Assembly: GCA_019095985.1 (NCBI GenBank)
Contig: CM032662.1
Location: 7,533,961-7,597,960, forward strand
DNA from: Streblospio benedicti
Lineage: Eukaryota; Annelida; Polychaeta; Spionida; Spionidae
Reading direction: 5' to 3'
DNA: 64,000 nucleotides
Part shown: one piece after another, positions 11,801 to 37,124 of the stretch
Numbering within the stretch: the stretch's first letter is position 1
Layout: every line of letters begins with the position of its first letter
Notes under the pieces: generated by a model
The model's database searches: none
What the model saw: only the letters and a program-made list of their open reading frames with translations
Told to the model about the DNA's origin: nothing
Made by a program: the position numbers and the translations under genes

Positions 11801-13185
11801 TAAATGGCTTTACAAAAAGGCTGCTTTTAAAGATCATATAGCTGTTTTTGAAATTTCATATGAATACCATCAGTTGGTGTACACAGCATAATTATGATTA
11901 AACATACACCAAATTAGATGATTTTTGTTTCAATATTGAAAACGATAACAGTGGCTGTAGGATATTTTTTCAAGCTCTGCAATATCACGTATTGTGTTTT
12001 ACCAGTGCTGGTGTGCTTTTTATATATATGTATTACATTATCACTGTGCTAAAGGGCAGGAAATTGCTAATGTGAATACAGCCTCTATTAATCGAGACCA
12101 CTCGAAATACCTAAAGGTCTCAGTAGAGAGGTAGCTTAATTTAGAAGGTTTGAACTAAGTTAGTCTTTTTGACAGTTTGGAAATGGAAACAAGCTTGACT
12201 GTTTAGGCGGTCTTTCTTATAGATTTGAAAATAAACACACATCATAACGTGATTACAACCTGCCAGCAAACATTTAAGAGACATCCACCTTTATTAAGAT
12301 ATTTACTGATAATTGAAGGATATTTTTATATTTATAAATATGAAGAATTGTAATCCACCATTGTCACACGAATTTTGGTGTCATGCACTTGTGTATTTGT
12401 TAACTTATATACTAATATCTATTTTTGTTCAAAATGAGAATCAATTTATTTCATGAAAGCTATGTTTGATCATCAAAAGCTGACCAACTTTGACCTCAAG
12501 GCTGATATAAACAGACCCCAGCTAATCACCCCAAGAGACCTGAAGTGATGACAAGTTTAATAAGCTATTTGTCATTTATATTATATATCCTATGACTCTA
12601 CATGTGTTCTCTGTTGCATATGAAGTGGCAATCTGTGTATTACTTAACATATATTATTTGTATGATGATATGCCATTTTCTCATAACAAGCGATAAGCCG
12701 GTATAGGACTCAAAAAATGTTTTTTATTCTAAATTTCAATTAAAATTTTAATGATTTACTCTAGTTTTATATTTTGAAGCATATAAAAGAGTGTCACTTT
12801 TATTGAAAGATTTCAAATTTTATAATCTGTTCTGGTCTGTAGCTATAAGATCTAATAAGGAAGGCTACGTTTAAAAGGAGGAGGAAGAAGAAAAAGACAA
12901 AAAAAAACAAGGATTAGTAGGGGCATATGCCCAAGTTAAGTGATCAGAAAAGTGCTTTCATTTTTTCTTCTTTAAATACAAAAATGATTGCCAACTGATC
13001 GATGTCAGGCGAGCAGCATATAGGAAACAGTTTCTAGAGACCCATGGACTTGCCTATATCATACATTGTCAGCATTATCTCTCATTCAAGAGTTCTAATA
13101 TGACCACAGTTCCCTTTGTTAGGCAAGGCTGTACACAGACTTATTGATTCACACACATTGACAAAAAACAATGAATGTGGTATCC
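8885..13185. other. Long gene-poor stretch with repeats
   Basis: No exon, RNA gene or promoter can be supported. A GC-richer patch at about 9165-9480 stands out in otherwise AT-rich DNA, without a recognisable product. The 47-base direct repeats at 10702-10970 are listed separately. A doubled GGCACACGTGTCAA motif lies at 11281-11308. A GAGACCACT-type dispersed repeat fragment lies at about 12085-12135. Confidence 0.35.
10702..10970. repeat. Pair of 47-base direct repeats
   Basis: GTTTGAAA.CAACGAGAG and the following bases to ACGACCAACT occur at about 10702-10749 and again at 10923-10970, with one mismatch near the start. The 173-base interior is extremely AT-rich and is not itself repeated, so this is not a simple tandem duplication. 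Confidence 0.75.
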
Positions 13186-13189
13186 GCAA

Positions 13190-13743
13190 TGCTTTGCCTT
13201 TAACTCTGATGCTGTACCAGCAAACAATGCAGCACCTCCATCTGGGTGAAGTGATATGAACTAAAGTGACCAGCAATTAGAAATAAGGCACCACCTCTTG
13301 GGGGAGCAATCAGTTAAGCGGATTTATGCTACATGCTGCCACCTATCAGCAAGTCCCTCGTCCACTGGTATCATCTAACAGCAAGCTAAGGGGAGGGAAC
13401 CATGTAGTCTGTATATTGCAAGTAATATGTTTGTATTAGAAGAAGACAAAAAAAAATATAAAAAAATATAATCAGCTTAACTTGTACATATCATATCCCC
13501 ACTAATTCTTCCATACCATATTCTTGTACTTACACTATACAGACTACATAGTTCCCAGCCCTTAGCTTGACCTTGAATGACACTAGTTGATGAGGCAGTT
13601 GCTGATAGGCGGTGCTGCATTACGCAGCCTAACTGAATACTCCCCAAAAGGTGGCTCCTTATTGCCGATTGCCGATCACTTTATTCAACCTTATTTCACT
13701 AAGGTGACAGCGCTGCATTGTTTGCTGGTACACCATCACATTT
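13190..13743. repeat. Large inverted repeat (about 230-base arms)
   Basis: The left arm at about 13190-13432 matches the reverse complement of 13525-13743 over its full length. For example, ACCAGCAAACAATGCAGC near the outer end and ATGTAGTCTGTATA near the inner end appear on both sides. The loop is about 90 bases. Identity is moderate, with several small gaps. The structure could be a foldback transposon, two opposed MITE copies or the source of a long hairpin RNA. Confidence 0.75.
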
Positions 13744-14186
13744 TAAGGAAAATGTGCTGAGCCTTACCCAAAATGGCAACTGGGGTTATAATAGAACACA
13801 TTTTGCTTTCTTATGTTTTTTGTGTGTGTTTCTTTCTCAATAAATATACTATGTACATTGTATCATATGAGGAATAAACTCTTCCATTTGCATTTGTATT
13901 TGATAAAGAATTTAATAACTTAGTAGCCTATATTGTTTTTTATGGAATAAATGAAGCCATGCATTGTATGATATATAAATTGCAAATATTTGCATGGTGT
14001 ACACGCCTTTTGTGGAGTACAGTCTATCATTTTGGATGACAATTGTTACACGCTGAATACAAACTTTCTGTGTGAAAAAGTTTGTTATAACCATTTAGAA
14101 TTAGTGGTATGATACTTAAAGCCATGATCAGAACTGTGTATTTATGTGTTAGTGAAAAAAGGACAAGATGCATTTGGTCAGTCTAC

Positions 14187-14192
14187 TTTATT
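14187..14192 (-). terminator. Poly(A) signal of copy B
   Basis: AATAAA on the minus strand sits about 750 bases past the stop, at the position matching the signals of copies A and C. The UTR between 14945 and 14187 contains the same duplicated block (about 14570-14870) and the same stem-loop (arms about 14349-14362 and 14392-14406). Confidence 0.75.
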
Positions 14193-14945
14193 CACTTCAT
14201 GTACAACTTACTAGCCTTCACGTCAAGTGCGTGTTACTCAAGGAACAATACTGTTATAGTATGACCAGCATACTGTTTGAATACTACATACATGAGCAGC
14301 AGAAGACAGCCGTTGTATTGTGATCAGTATAAAGTATCATGAGCTGGATTATGTGATATTGCCGATGTGTTCCGCATGTTTCAAGGGACCCACAATATCA
14401 CATTATCTGCCCCAACCATTTTGTAAGCTATCTACAGCAATAAATAGTCTTTCACATTGACGATAAAATAGCAAAACACAAATAATTCTTAAAATTAAAA
14501 CAAAATCCAATACAATATAAATAGCATATCACAGTCAAAGATTTGTATCACAAAATAATATATACGAAATGAACAGGCGTTAATGTTGCTAATTTCAATA
14601 TTAACAAATGAGTCCACATAAATGCACCAATAACATCTCTTCATGATCACAGCAAACTGGAGTATAAATAGTTCATTTAGAAATATAAACTTATGAATTT
14701 GCATCAAACACTAATACATTATCACAGTAAACTGGCCTATCACACTAAAAAAGAATGAACAGATATTATTGTTGCCAAATTTGAATGAAAAAGAAGCCAT
14801 CTAACGAGGAAAAATATTGCAGCTAATAATATCCATTCACTATCACAGCACACCAGATAAATATTGAATATCACTATCCTATAGTAAGTTGAGACAACCA
14901 AGTTTAGTGTTTATGTGAGACAAGTCAATGTTTGAAATGTTTAGT

Positions 14946-28381
<13,436 letters not shown>

Positions 28382-29651
28382 TTTCGATGGTTATTGGTGT
28401 CACTCGTCAGAGATATTCTACAAAATAAATACACAAGCTCAAGATGTAAATTTCCAAATAAAACCTAAATATAGTAATACTGATATGTTTAAATAGTGCC
28501 AGTGAGATGAAGATATCATAGAGATGAAAGCAACATTCTTTCATACTGGTAATTTTGTTTAATATGTTTGATTGTGTATTCTTAACACTGAAGTAAACCA
28601 AATCTTTTATTACAAGTTTTTAAGGTTTTAATTTCACAATTTTAATCCTATATATAGCATATGGTCGCATTTTTGTTCTTTTGGCTTTGCTTCTATGTTT
28701 TGACATTGACAGCCCGTCCAGACGACATGATTACGCTAAAAACGTTAACCTTGTGGGGCTATCAGATCAAACCTCGTTTCAGACGAAATTTACGCCGTGG
28801 TGATTCTATATTTTCCCCCTGATTAAGTTCTGACAATGTTCACATCATCACGTTGTAGTGACTTTTTATAGGTAGCTGGTACATATGTATGAAATTGTAA
28901 ATCCTATGAGATAGCATTATTTAATGTTTCTCTGGTCTGGTACTAAACTTCCTTTGAAACTTCATATTTGAAAGATTAAATATTGATTTGAATGCACATG
29001 GTCATTCAATAACAAAATAGCAAAGTGTTCTACTATAATGTGATGCAAACAATGTAAAAATTAACTAAATCATGTTTAACACAATGATCTAAAATCGTAT
29101 AAAACACGCTCGGGTGTAATACACGTGACACGGCTGTCAAATTTGTTCAATAAAAATTCTAGCATCAAACAGGAGGTGCATTTTCTCTATTGAAGTATCT
29201 CCGCTCCATGTTTAGACTTTGTCAATACTAGAATCACATCTTATATCCATATATACGTCTTTCAAGTGATGACTCAATCAGTCCATTTCAACTTTACGTA
29301 ATTGACACTACTTTACATAGTAACCACTAATGTCCAAAGCTCCCTGTTTAAGCTTTGTCAGCAATAGAATCAAAAGCTATTTACATGACTAAAGACCAAC
29401 GCAGTGTCTCATTTCAGCATTTAGCAAATTAAAAATTTCAGGGTGGCAATATTAGTCCATTATATAATCGATATTGTCTGCCCGAATTGCAACATATCTG
29501 CAGCAGCTTTCAACACAAATATCATTTGAAACATCACGTTTTGTACAATGTCAGAAAAACAGGCATAATTTTCAAAAATACATATACAACATGGAATCAT
29601 ACAAACATATATCTAGCAAGAGAAAAAAATAATATGCATAGATTTTCCTAC

Positions 29652-29708
29652 CTCAAATTTATTGATTTCTCACGATTTCTACGTCCTCTTCGCTTGTCTC
29701 GTGGTTGT
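29652..29708 (-). other. Non-coding first exon of copy B
   Basis: Downstream of the TATA box the minus strand reads GGCAGACAACCACGAGACAA, matching copy C at about 47538-47557. It then reaches a GAG|GTAGGA donor at 29652. The next exon starts at 28417 after TTTTGTAG and carries 36 bases of 5' UTR before the ATG at 28381. The exact start site is inferred from TATA spacing. Confidence 0.6.
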
Positions 29709-29724
29709 CTGCCTTAACACCCAG

Positions 29725-29935
29725 ACCCCCGGGTTTATATACACCAAACATCCATAGTGACACCCAAACATACACAAATACCTCCATGGAGACCCCGAAA
29801 CTGCCGATTCAGCTGGTGCTGATTCTGCACGTCTAATGGCCACGTGACTGCCGCTTCCGCACGCTTGTCAGCCAATCACAGGTCGCTAAGAATCCAATCA
29901 GCAGTGGGGGAGCGAGTATTGGCAGCCAAACTAGT
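29725..29935 (-). promoter_or_regulatory. Promoter of copy B
   Basis: ATATAAA (29734-29740, minus) lies in the block GGTGTATATAAACCCGGGGG, shared almost exactly with copy C. Upstream, both promoters keep a CACGTG E-box (29841-29846 here), ATTGG/CCAAT elements and CAGCTGAATC.GCAGTTT in the same order. Conservation here while flanking introns have diverged marks a functional core promoter. Confidence 0.75.
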
Positions 29936-32306
29936 TTTTTTTGCATGCAGGCGGAAATAAATGTAGCATGAACTAAAAAACTTAAATATTATCAAGGAAA
30001 CGTGTCCAAGCTTGAGTGCGAATTCAGTGTATGACACGTGCTAACAGTAAAAAAAAAACATAGCAACAGCCCAATGGGAAGGCCTTCAAGGTCGCAATTC
30101 GTGGCTCGAACACGTACCTCTCGTCTGCCACAGTCCGCAGTTTTCCTGCTTCAAAATACGAGCATAGTCTGTTGATGAATATGCCTTTAATTTACAATAT
30201 AGCAATAGCGGTTCTGCTATGTGAACTGACACTTCTTAATTTCTGTGTACATCTACACAACTACCTTTAAAAAAAACATTATCTCCAATTTGATTGCAAG
30301 CCGTCATGGAAGAGGTTCAAAGTGCGATTACATTGTATGTGTTAATGGATACTTAACAAGGTATCTATACTCTTCTCATGAGTTTCATGTAAGTTTTTTT
30401 TTCGTTTTTTGCCTCTGAAAGTTCTCTTTGACTTAAAAATGATTGACCCATGGTATGGTCAGACATTTGAAGTTGAACCTGTTGTTACATGCAGTGTTTG
30501 TTATTTGTATAATTAACTGTTCTAGTTACAGCAACATTGTCATGAAGCAAATTCCTATTTTCATACGTGTCTTTCTAATCTCCCACGAGAAGTGTAAATT
30601 GTCGTGACTGTCAAACTGGTGTTTAACCTATGGTTGACAAAACTGTGTGGTGTTTAGCATTTAAGGCACGTAGAAAGGGCGATGATTCAATATGATTGTC
30701 AGCGAATTTGTCATTGTCGTTGTCGCCGTCTTTGTTGCTGCTGAAAACGGATTTGGTAATCAAGCAGTAACCAGTCATCTAAGTGAATTTAGTTACAACC
30801 ATGCCATGTATACGACGATGAACCAAACCCACTAATATTTTTTTCATCACCAGCACATTTCAATTTGAAAGACTTCAGAAATCGTAGATTTTTTGTTCTA
30901 CTTTTGAATGTTAGGCACAATGACAGATGAGCTGAATAAAGTGCACTGTCTAGATATTGCACGCACAAGGTCTCCTGTAGTCTGAAAACTCCAGCGAGTG
31001 TGATCCCTCACTCAACTCCCACCCTCGAGGCTCGGCTGGCTACCTGCACTGGAGTCAAGTGGCTTCTTTTGCAGTAATCATATGGGTGATGGCTCAAGAC
31101 TATTCTCTAACAAACAAAACACATTTCATGAGTTTTGCGTTTTGGAATAACTTAAACTATGATTTTATTTAACCTGAAATCTTCCACACAAATCTTTCAA
31201 TGCGCTGATGAATGCGGACATATTACAAGAGTGAAGGCCTTTATTATATATGTTATACGCGTGAAACAGAATATTTTGATTGTGTACCGCTCAAGTCACA
31301 AAGCTCGGCCGATGAGGTTCCCATGCACCAGCGATGCTTACATCGCAAAGCTCGGTATATGTCCGGCATCGGTGGAGCGCGGTGGATTTTTTGGTTGTTG
31401 CCGAGCTCCCCTCATCGGGGTTATAGCTCGGTGACGTGAACGGGCTCCGTTGTGTGACTAAACAAACACCGTCCGATTTCTGCCGTGTCTATTTGTCTGT
31501 CCTGGAGTGGAAAACGGGGATATACATACTCAGCTCAGGATTTCACTAAGCTGAAGTGACCGGTCTGCATAAATGCCGCCTTAAAACTGTGAAGCAATCT
31601 CCCAAAATGTGTGTCCTCGTCAACAGGGAGGTTGGCGTATTTTTGGCAGTCAATTTGACCTTCCCTTTATAAGTTACTGTTGGTTGCAATCTACCTAAAA
31701 TGGAGGTATGCAATCATTAAATTCGATCTACATCTTCATGGAAGCAGCAAAGAATCACAGTGCAGGAAATCTGACTTACGATCTAAAGGTTCTAAAAATA
31801 CCCATTCCTTCAGCGGTTATCAGTCACCTAATTTCTTTTGAAATATCTACATGACCTATTTCATAATACATTATATAGCGAAAAAATAAATTTAAAGTGA
31901 GATATAATAGATTATGCGAAGAGATCTGTTCCGTCTGTCCACCGAGTATTTCAGATATGGTTGAGTTTCACATTTAGATTTCAGCGACGTGTAAATTCTT
32001 GATTTTGGTGTGTTTGCTATTTCATTTTTCCATAAAGTATGTTGAATATTTTCAAAATACGACGTGGCAAATCCAAATCACACGTACATAAATCTGTAAA
32101 AGCTTTTCCATATTTAACTCAATGAAATTTTGTTTTATGTCACTTGACCAGTTTTTAAACAGGTATGGTAGCCGTTTAGAAAAATTTGTTTGGTCATTCT
32201 ATCATTTGACATATTACATACTTAGTAGTCTATTCCAATATCGCAATATGCAATAAATTGTACCGGTACAATTTCACATCAACTTGAAATTGTACCACTA
32301 CCTATC
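29936..32306. other. Intergenic stretch upstream of copy B
   Basis: I see no exon. It is mostly AT-rich. A GC-richer patch at 31300-31440 contains AGCTCGG four times and an inverted repeat (CCGATGAGG at 31309 against CCTCATCGG at 31410). Confidence 0.35.
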
Positions 32307-33990
32307 TATTATCTATTTTTAAATTTCGGCATATTTTTTTTATTAAGATATTGATTAAATGCGATGATAAAAGCTTTTTATGTGATTATACAATACATTT
32401 GTTAACATGAGGAGACATATGTACATTACATATATATGAAGTATTGCAAGTATTTGTTGAAAGAATATCATATAATTAATTTGATCTAATTCAATTACCG
32501 TACAAGTCTTCTAAATTCCAAATTTGTTCTTATAGTATTTTTATATCTATTGGTAAGGTATCAATAAATATAGAAGTTCTGGCTCGAGAAGATAAAGAAA
32601 AAAAAAGACTATCCCTGTCAACACTTACTAAAGTTTATATATGCTATTTTGTAACGAATTCACTAGTGATAGACAATATTATTTTTTAAGTAATAGCTAA
32701 TAGGCTTTAGTAATTAATACATATGTCATGAATTATGTTACAATATAAAAGTTTTGAGTTTTTCATCACGATTTAAAAAAAAATCAAAGTTCAATTGGTA
32801 TTTAATGTTGTAGTATAAAGAATGGATATAAAATAAATGCTTTGTATTTGTTGGAAAAAATATTTATTTATTTATTTATTGAGTGAGTGAGTGAGTTAGT
32901 GAGCGAGTGAGTAAGTTAAAGCTTCACTTATAGATAGAATTCATCAAATCATGACACATCCACAATGAAACAGCATAAAAAAATATTTTAAAATGAAGTA
33001 AAAGAAGCATTAAAAAGATGATTAAAAATGACAAAAAATGTTAAAATTAAATAAAAAAAATAAAACAATTAAAAATGTACTGATTCATCTCGCCTATGAT
33101 TATTGGCGATGGTGTAGTCACAAACAGGGTGAGATTTGTGTGTATTTTTTATATCATTTCCTATTCAGATTCTCTAATTTTCACCATTTGGTGTTTAGTA
33201 AGTCAACAAATTGCCTGATTGTCACGAAACTATTTGATGTTGATGTCGCACATACTCTGATTAACGTATAGAAGCAGTGATTATACGAGTGTAAATGTAA
33301 ATGTGGTGGTTTATAGTCCTAATCCAAGTCTTGTTCTCACGACTTTACAATTTACACCAGGTCATAGGGCCACTCATTAATCATCAATTGGTCATTTCTC
33401 ATATGATTGCATCGGCAGCACATTCAGTGCACAATGCTAATCACCCACACGATCACTGATTCACTCGTTCAACCCAATGACTTGTACCTAATTCACGTTT
33501 AGGTGCCACAGAGCAGTGTGCAACTGTTAAGGGATGAGTTTGCTCAACACCCACGACCAGACCCGACCGGAAATCGAACCCATCACGAGTCGGACTCCCT
33601 AACCACTCGGCCACAGAAGCACACAAAGGTCCCACACACATTTTAACGTAATATTGCGGACACTTATATCAATAATAGGTTCATTTGCTACACAACTGAG
33701 TCCATTGAAGAATCGTATATTGGCGTGTTAGGATGGAAATAAAAAGGCTTAAAATCAATGAAATCATCTATATGTTTTACAAACACATATTTAACATAGC
33801 GTCACGTGTCAGTCACGTGTCAGTACCTAATCCACGTTATTTGATGTGCATAAAAAGTAACGTGGCTGGCGGGAGGTGCCGGTTTCACGTGGACAAGTTG
33901 GAGCACCACTACCCCTGCTCTGACACGTCAATTATAGTTCCACATACTGTAAACCCAATGTTATGGCTGCGTTTTTGCACACATTCAGAA
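32307..33990. repeat. Left arm of large inverted repeat
   Basis: The reverse complement of this segment matches 45945 down to about 43190 with only a few differences per 100 bases. The match includes the (TTTA)n(GAGT)n tract at about 32862-32920, the embedded SINE and the outer AT-rich part. The right arm has an extra segment of about 1.05 kb at 43440-44484. It lies about 3.9 kb upstream of the copy B start codon. Confidence 0.85.
33291..33622 (-). repeat. tRNA-derived SINE (left arm)
   Basis: On the minus strand it starts with a tRNA-like head (CTTCTGTGGCCGAGTGGTTAG as A-box region, then an AATCGAACC complement as B-box). It continues with GTTGAGCAAACTCATCCC and ends with CCTGGTGTAAATTGTAAAG ... 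TAAACCACCACATTTACA. The GGCCGAGTGG head resembles Leu/Ser-type tRNAs. Confidence 0.8.
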
Positions 33991-34001
33991 ACCAAAATCA
34001 T

Positions 34002-35530
34002 TTGAGAAGAAATCGAGTGTTTAGAGACAGGCTGAATCCTCTAGACACGTATGATGATATAGAGAGATGCGTATGATGATATAGAGATTGTGCATCGTTT
34101 TAGAGAATTAGGGCAACTTAATCTCGATCTGTATGATCAAATAGGGTATGATTTAGAACCCGCGACTCATAGAAACATGCCATACCAGGAATGCTTCAAA
34201 TATTTTGTGCATTGAGATTTTATGCCAGTGGAAGTTTCCAAGCAGTTGTTGGTGACTGTATCCATATACACAGGTCACCTGTTTGCAGAATTGTAGCAAA
34301 GGTCACAAAGGCTATATGTCAATTAAGGAATCGCTATATAAAGCTCGGTGTAATACGTGACGTGTACTGCATTGACGCAAACGATAGATACTAATTGTCG
34401 GTACCTTTTACGCACACCCCGTACACGTCAGTTTTTCCGTCGCGTTGTCGCCACCGTCGCCACCGTCATCGTTAAAATGTTGCAGTGCACGTAGATTCTT
34501 TATGCACACCGCCTCACGTCGGCTGGGTCAGACAGCGCCTTCAGAATCTTAGAATTTAACATTCACCACAACTTAATCGTTCTAGTGGAGCGTTAAAATG
34601 AACACAATCACCCAATGAAATCAACCAGATCAATGTCCGCTCGGTTAGAAATATTTCTAAAGCACTTTCATTTTCAAAACCTTAAGTACAATTTTTTATA
34701 GCTATCTAATTGGTCTCTGCATTTGTTAAAAAAATTCTAACACTTGAATTTGTTTGGTGGTAGTCAAGCATAATGCAGCCCGTTAATGCGATCAAATATT
34801 TTAAGGAAAAAAAGTGTACCGTGTTGCTAATGTGACCTAAAGTCGTTCGCAAGGTGACCTTCGTGCCCAGTCAATGACATGTACGAGGGGCCCCGGAATC
34901 ATGGCAGGACAAGGGTGAATGTGTTTTTACGAGTAGGAACATGTTTGTTATTGTTTGTTTTTAGACATAACCAGTGAACATAGACAACTTTTCTAATCGC
35001 TGTCTCAATGAAATATTTATTTACGATCGTAGTGCCCAGTGGTGTTTATCAACGATGTACATGTACATGTACAAACATAAGAGTTTACAGTTTTAGACGT
35101 TCTTGCGGCTATACATATCGTGACATATTAATATCATTCGATCCAACGTCAGAAGACATGCACTTTGATATGTTAGCTGTATGTGATTCAGATTTGAAAT
35201 TTATATACAAGAATATATCATTGTAAAACAAAAAACGATGTGTGCATTTGCCGATCATTTAAAGTAATTTCAACTGATCAGAAAAATTTGAAACTGGAGT
35301 TATTGCATTGTGGTTGTTTGGCAACAGTGGATTCAGGCTTTCTGCTGGTACTTTAACGCCCCCCCCCCCTCTTCTACATCCACGAAATGGTACTGATGAA
35401 TGGTGTGACACATCGCACAAGAAAACCTGGCACATTATTAGAAGAGCCTTTGATACAGAGGTTACAGTCCAGTTCGGTCCAAGGAGGCGACGTGCAGGCT
35501 CATCGTCGGCTTTCACGGGTTGATCATTCA
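34002..35530 (+). pseudogene. PIF/Harbinger transposase, broken
   Basis: Separate pieces of a HARBI1-like nuclease appear in order. At 34002-34180 there is RNRVFRDRLNPLDTYDD and FRELGQLNLDLYDQI, the usual RxRxNPLxxYDD start. At 34190-34345 there is LQIFCALRFYASGSFQAVVG ... PVCRIVAKVTKAI, the diagnostic central helix region. At 35130-35215 there is MLAVCDSDLKFIY, like the VCDADLKF motif near the catalytic core. At 35300-35450 there is LFGNSGFRLSAGTLTP and TWHIIRRAF, like the GDSGYPL..WLLTP and R..IERAFG end. Stops, frame changes, an internal tandem duplication and about 700 unrelated bases (34395-35080) show it is dead. It sits directly inside the left inverted-repeat arm. Confidence 0.75.
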
Positions 35531-35540
35531 CACTGCCTTT

Positions 35541-36987
35541 ACAAGTCCTTGATCATATCAAGTGCGTATATAGCCGTGAGATATGACGATGGTGCAGGCT
35601 TGGCGATTTGCTTTATGCAACGGGTTAGCACGAATATTACCGTACATCTAATCGTATCGCCGACAACGATCGTAAAAATATCATCGTTATCTTGTGATCT
35701 TTATGCAATAGGGGACGGACCTAAATAATCGCCCGTGAATCGAAAGTGTTTTTTAATTGTTCCATATAATAGAAAGTTTTCGCAAAAATATGGTGCAAAC
35801 CTCTTCATTTTCGTAAAAGTCAGCCGCATACGTTCGAAAGTTCATTCCTGTCAAATGGTGATAAAATTAGTTTGGGTATTTTCTGTATTTTTAGCCGATC
35901 TCAAATGCCTTGAAATATGATGCGTAACCTAAGTTACTCCTGCATCCGTGGCTAACGAGAATCTCGTTTACGCTGCGGTCATGGCCTGAATTACCTGTGA
36001 ATAATAAGCCCCAATTAGATGCGGATGATTCTTGGGGGGGGGGGAGGGGTGGGGGGTTGTTTTAGTAATTGTTTTGAAAAGTTTAATAGTAAATCAATGT
36101 AATGAGACAAAATTTATAGTCACGATGACTCTGTGTAAATGCTGTGTGATCTCTGTTGATGTGAACTCTCACATAACCATATTCTTCATTTCCAAGTTGC
36201 GCAGAAAAGCTGCGCACCCGTCTTTTTATTTGATTTTAAGACACGTTTTATGGGTACTTCTGTTGTATGTTAAAAGGCCGTTACCAATCGCATTCAATGC
36301 TGTACTAGGCCCTATCCTTCAAAATGTATATTCTACATAAAATTGATGACTGTTACTAAAACCCGATGTTTAAAGTCGTGATAGTTGAGATTCACCTGGA
36401 ACTCACACTGGCAATGGTGGTGTCGCAGGAATATTTACATCGAATTTTCTTTCTTAAAAGCGGTGAATTGATAGTAGGAAAATCAGAGTTTTAATACAAA
36501 TGTACCAAAACGCTTAAATAATCTTTTCACCAATGTACTTTTATAATGTTTTTTTTAATTCTTTTATTTAAATACCTACATGTAGATTTTTAATTTGTCA
36601 CAATAGTGTTACCATAGTGTTATGATTAATATGTTACCATAATGTTCATAAAATGCAGATTACAAAATCCCCTTTCTGGGATTTGATACTTAGCAGGTTT
36701 CATTCTCTATGTGAAAAGTACATGTACTGTTATTTTAATTGTAAGTTGTATTCTGTTTAACAAATAATTTGGATACTTCTTTTATTATTTCATCAAATTT
36801 TTTGGAAACTAAACTTATTTTTGTAAAGAAATAAAATCCACTATTAGTTAAATAACAACGGAGAGGACTTCAGTAATTCTGAAGGTACCTGTTCCAAAAT
36901 TTGATATGGTGTTTTAATTATGTTGTAATCTACATTATTTCTAGAGCAACACCTCATGTAATGTATAAAAACGTGCGTTGATTTCAG
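35541..36987. other. Intergenic stretch
   Basis: I see no supported gene. A G-run of about 10 followed by G-rich sequence lies at 36031-36057. Confidence 0.35.
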
Positions 36988-37124
36988 GGCATCCCACTGC
37001 CTGGCGTTAACCATGGACAGCGTGACGTCATGGCTGGCTGTCGTCTGGTCACCAAACGACGCCTAAAAATAGCACGAAGCAAGAGGGAAATATTAGTAGG
37101 ACTTTTACAGTGTTCGAGTTTAGG
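36988..37124 (+). other. Candidate isolated exon
   Basis: A 137-base open segment (…MAGCRLVTKRRLKIARSKRE…) sits between a good acceptor (TTGATTTCAG) and a consensus donor (TTTAG|GTGAGT). It also contains a perfect TGACGTCA CRE motif at about 37020. A TATAAAAA 25 bases upstream could instead make it a first exon. No partner exon or family is recognised, so this is tentative. Confidence 0.3.

Noticed and set aside
13190-13743. CRISPR-like or microRNA precursor reading of the inverted repeat
   Set aside because: There are only two arms and no spacers. The arms are far longer than a microRNA hairpin and the context is eukaryotic.
33453-33641. 62-codon frame MCVGPLCASVAEWLGSPTRD..., found again at 44627-44815
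   Set aside because: It is the translation of the SINE's tRNA-like head, not a protein gene.
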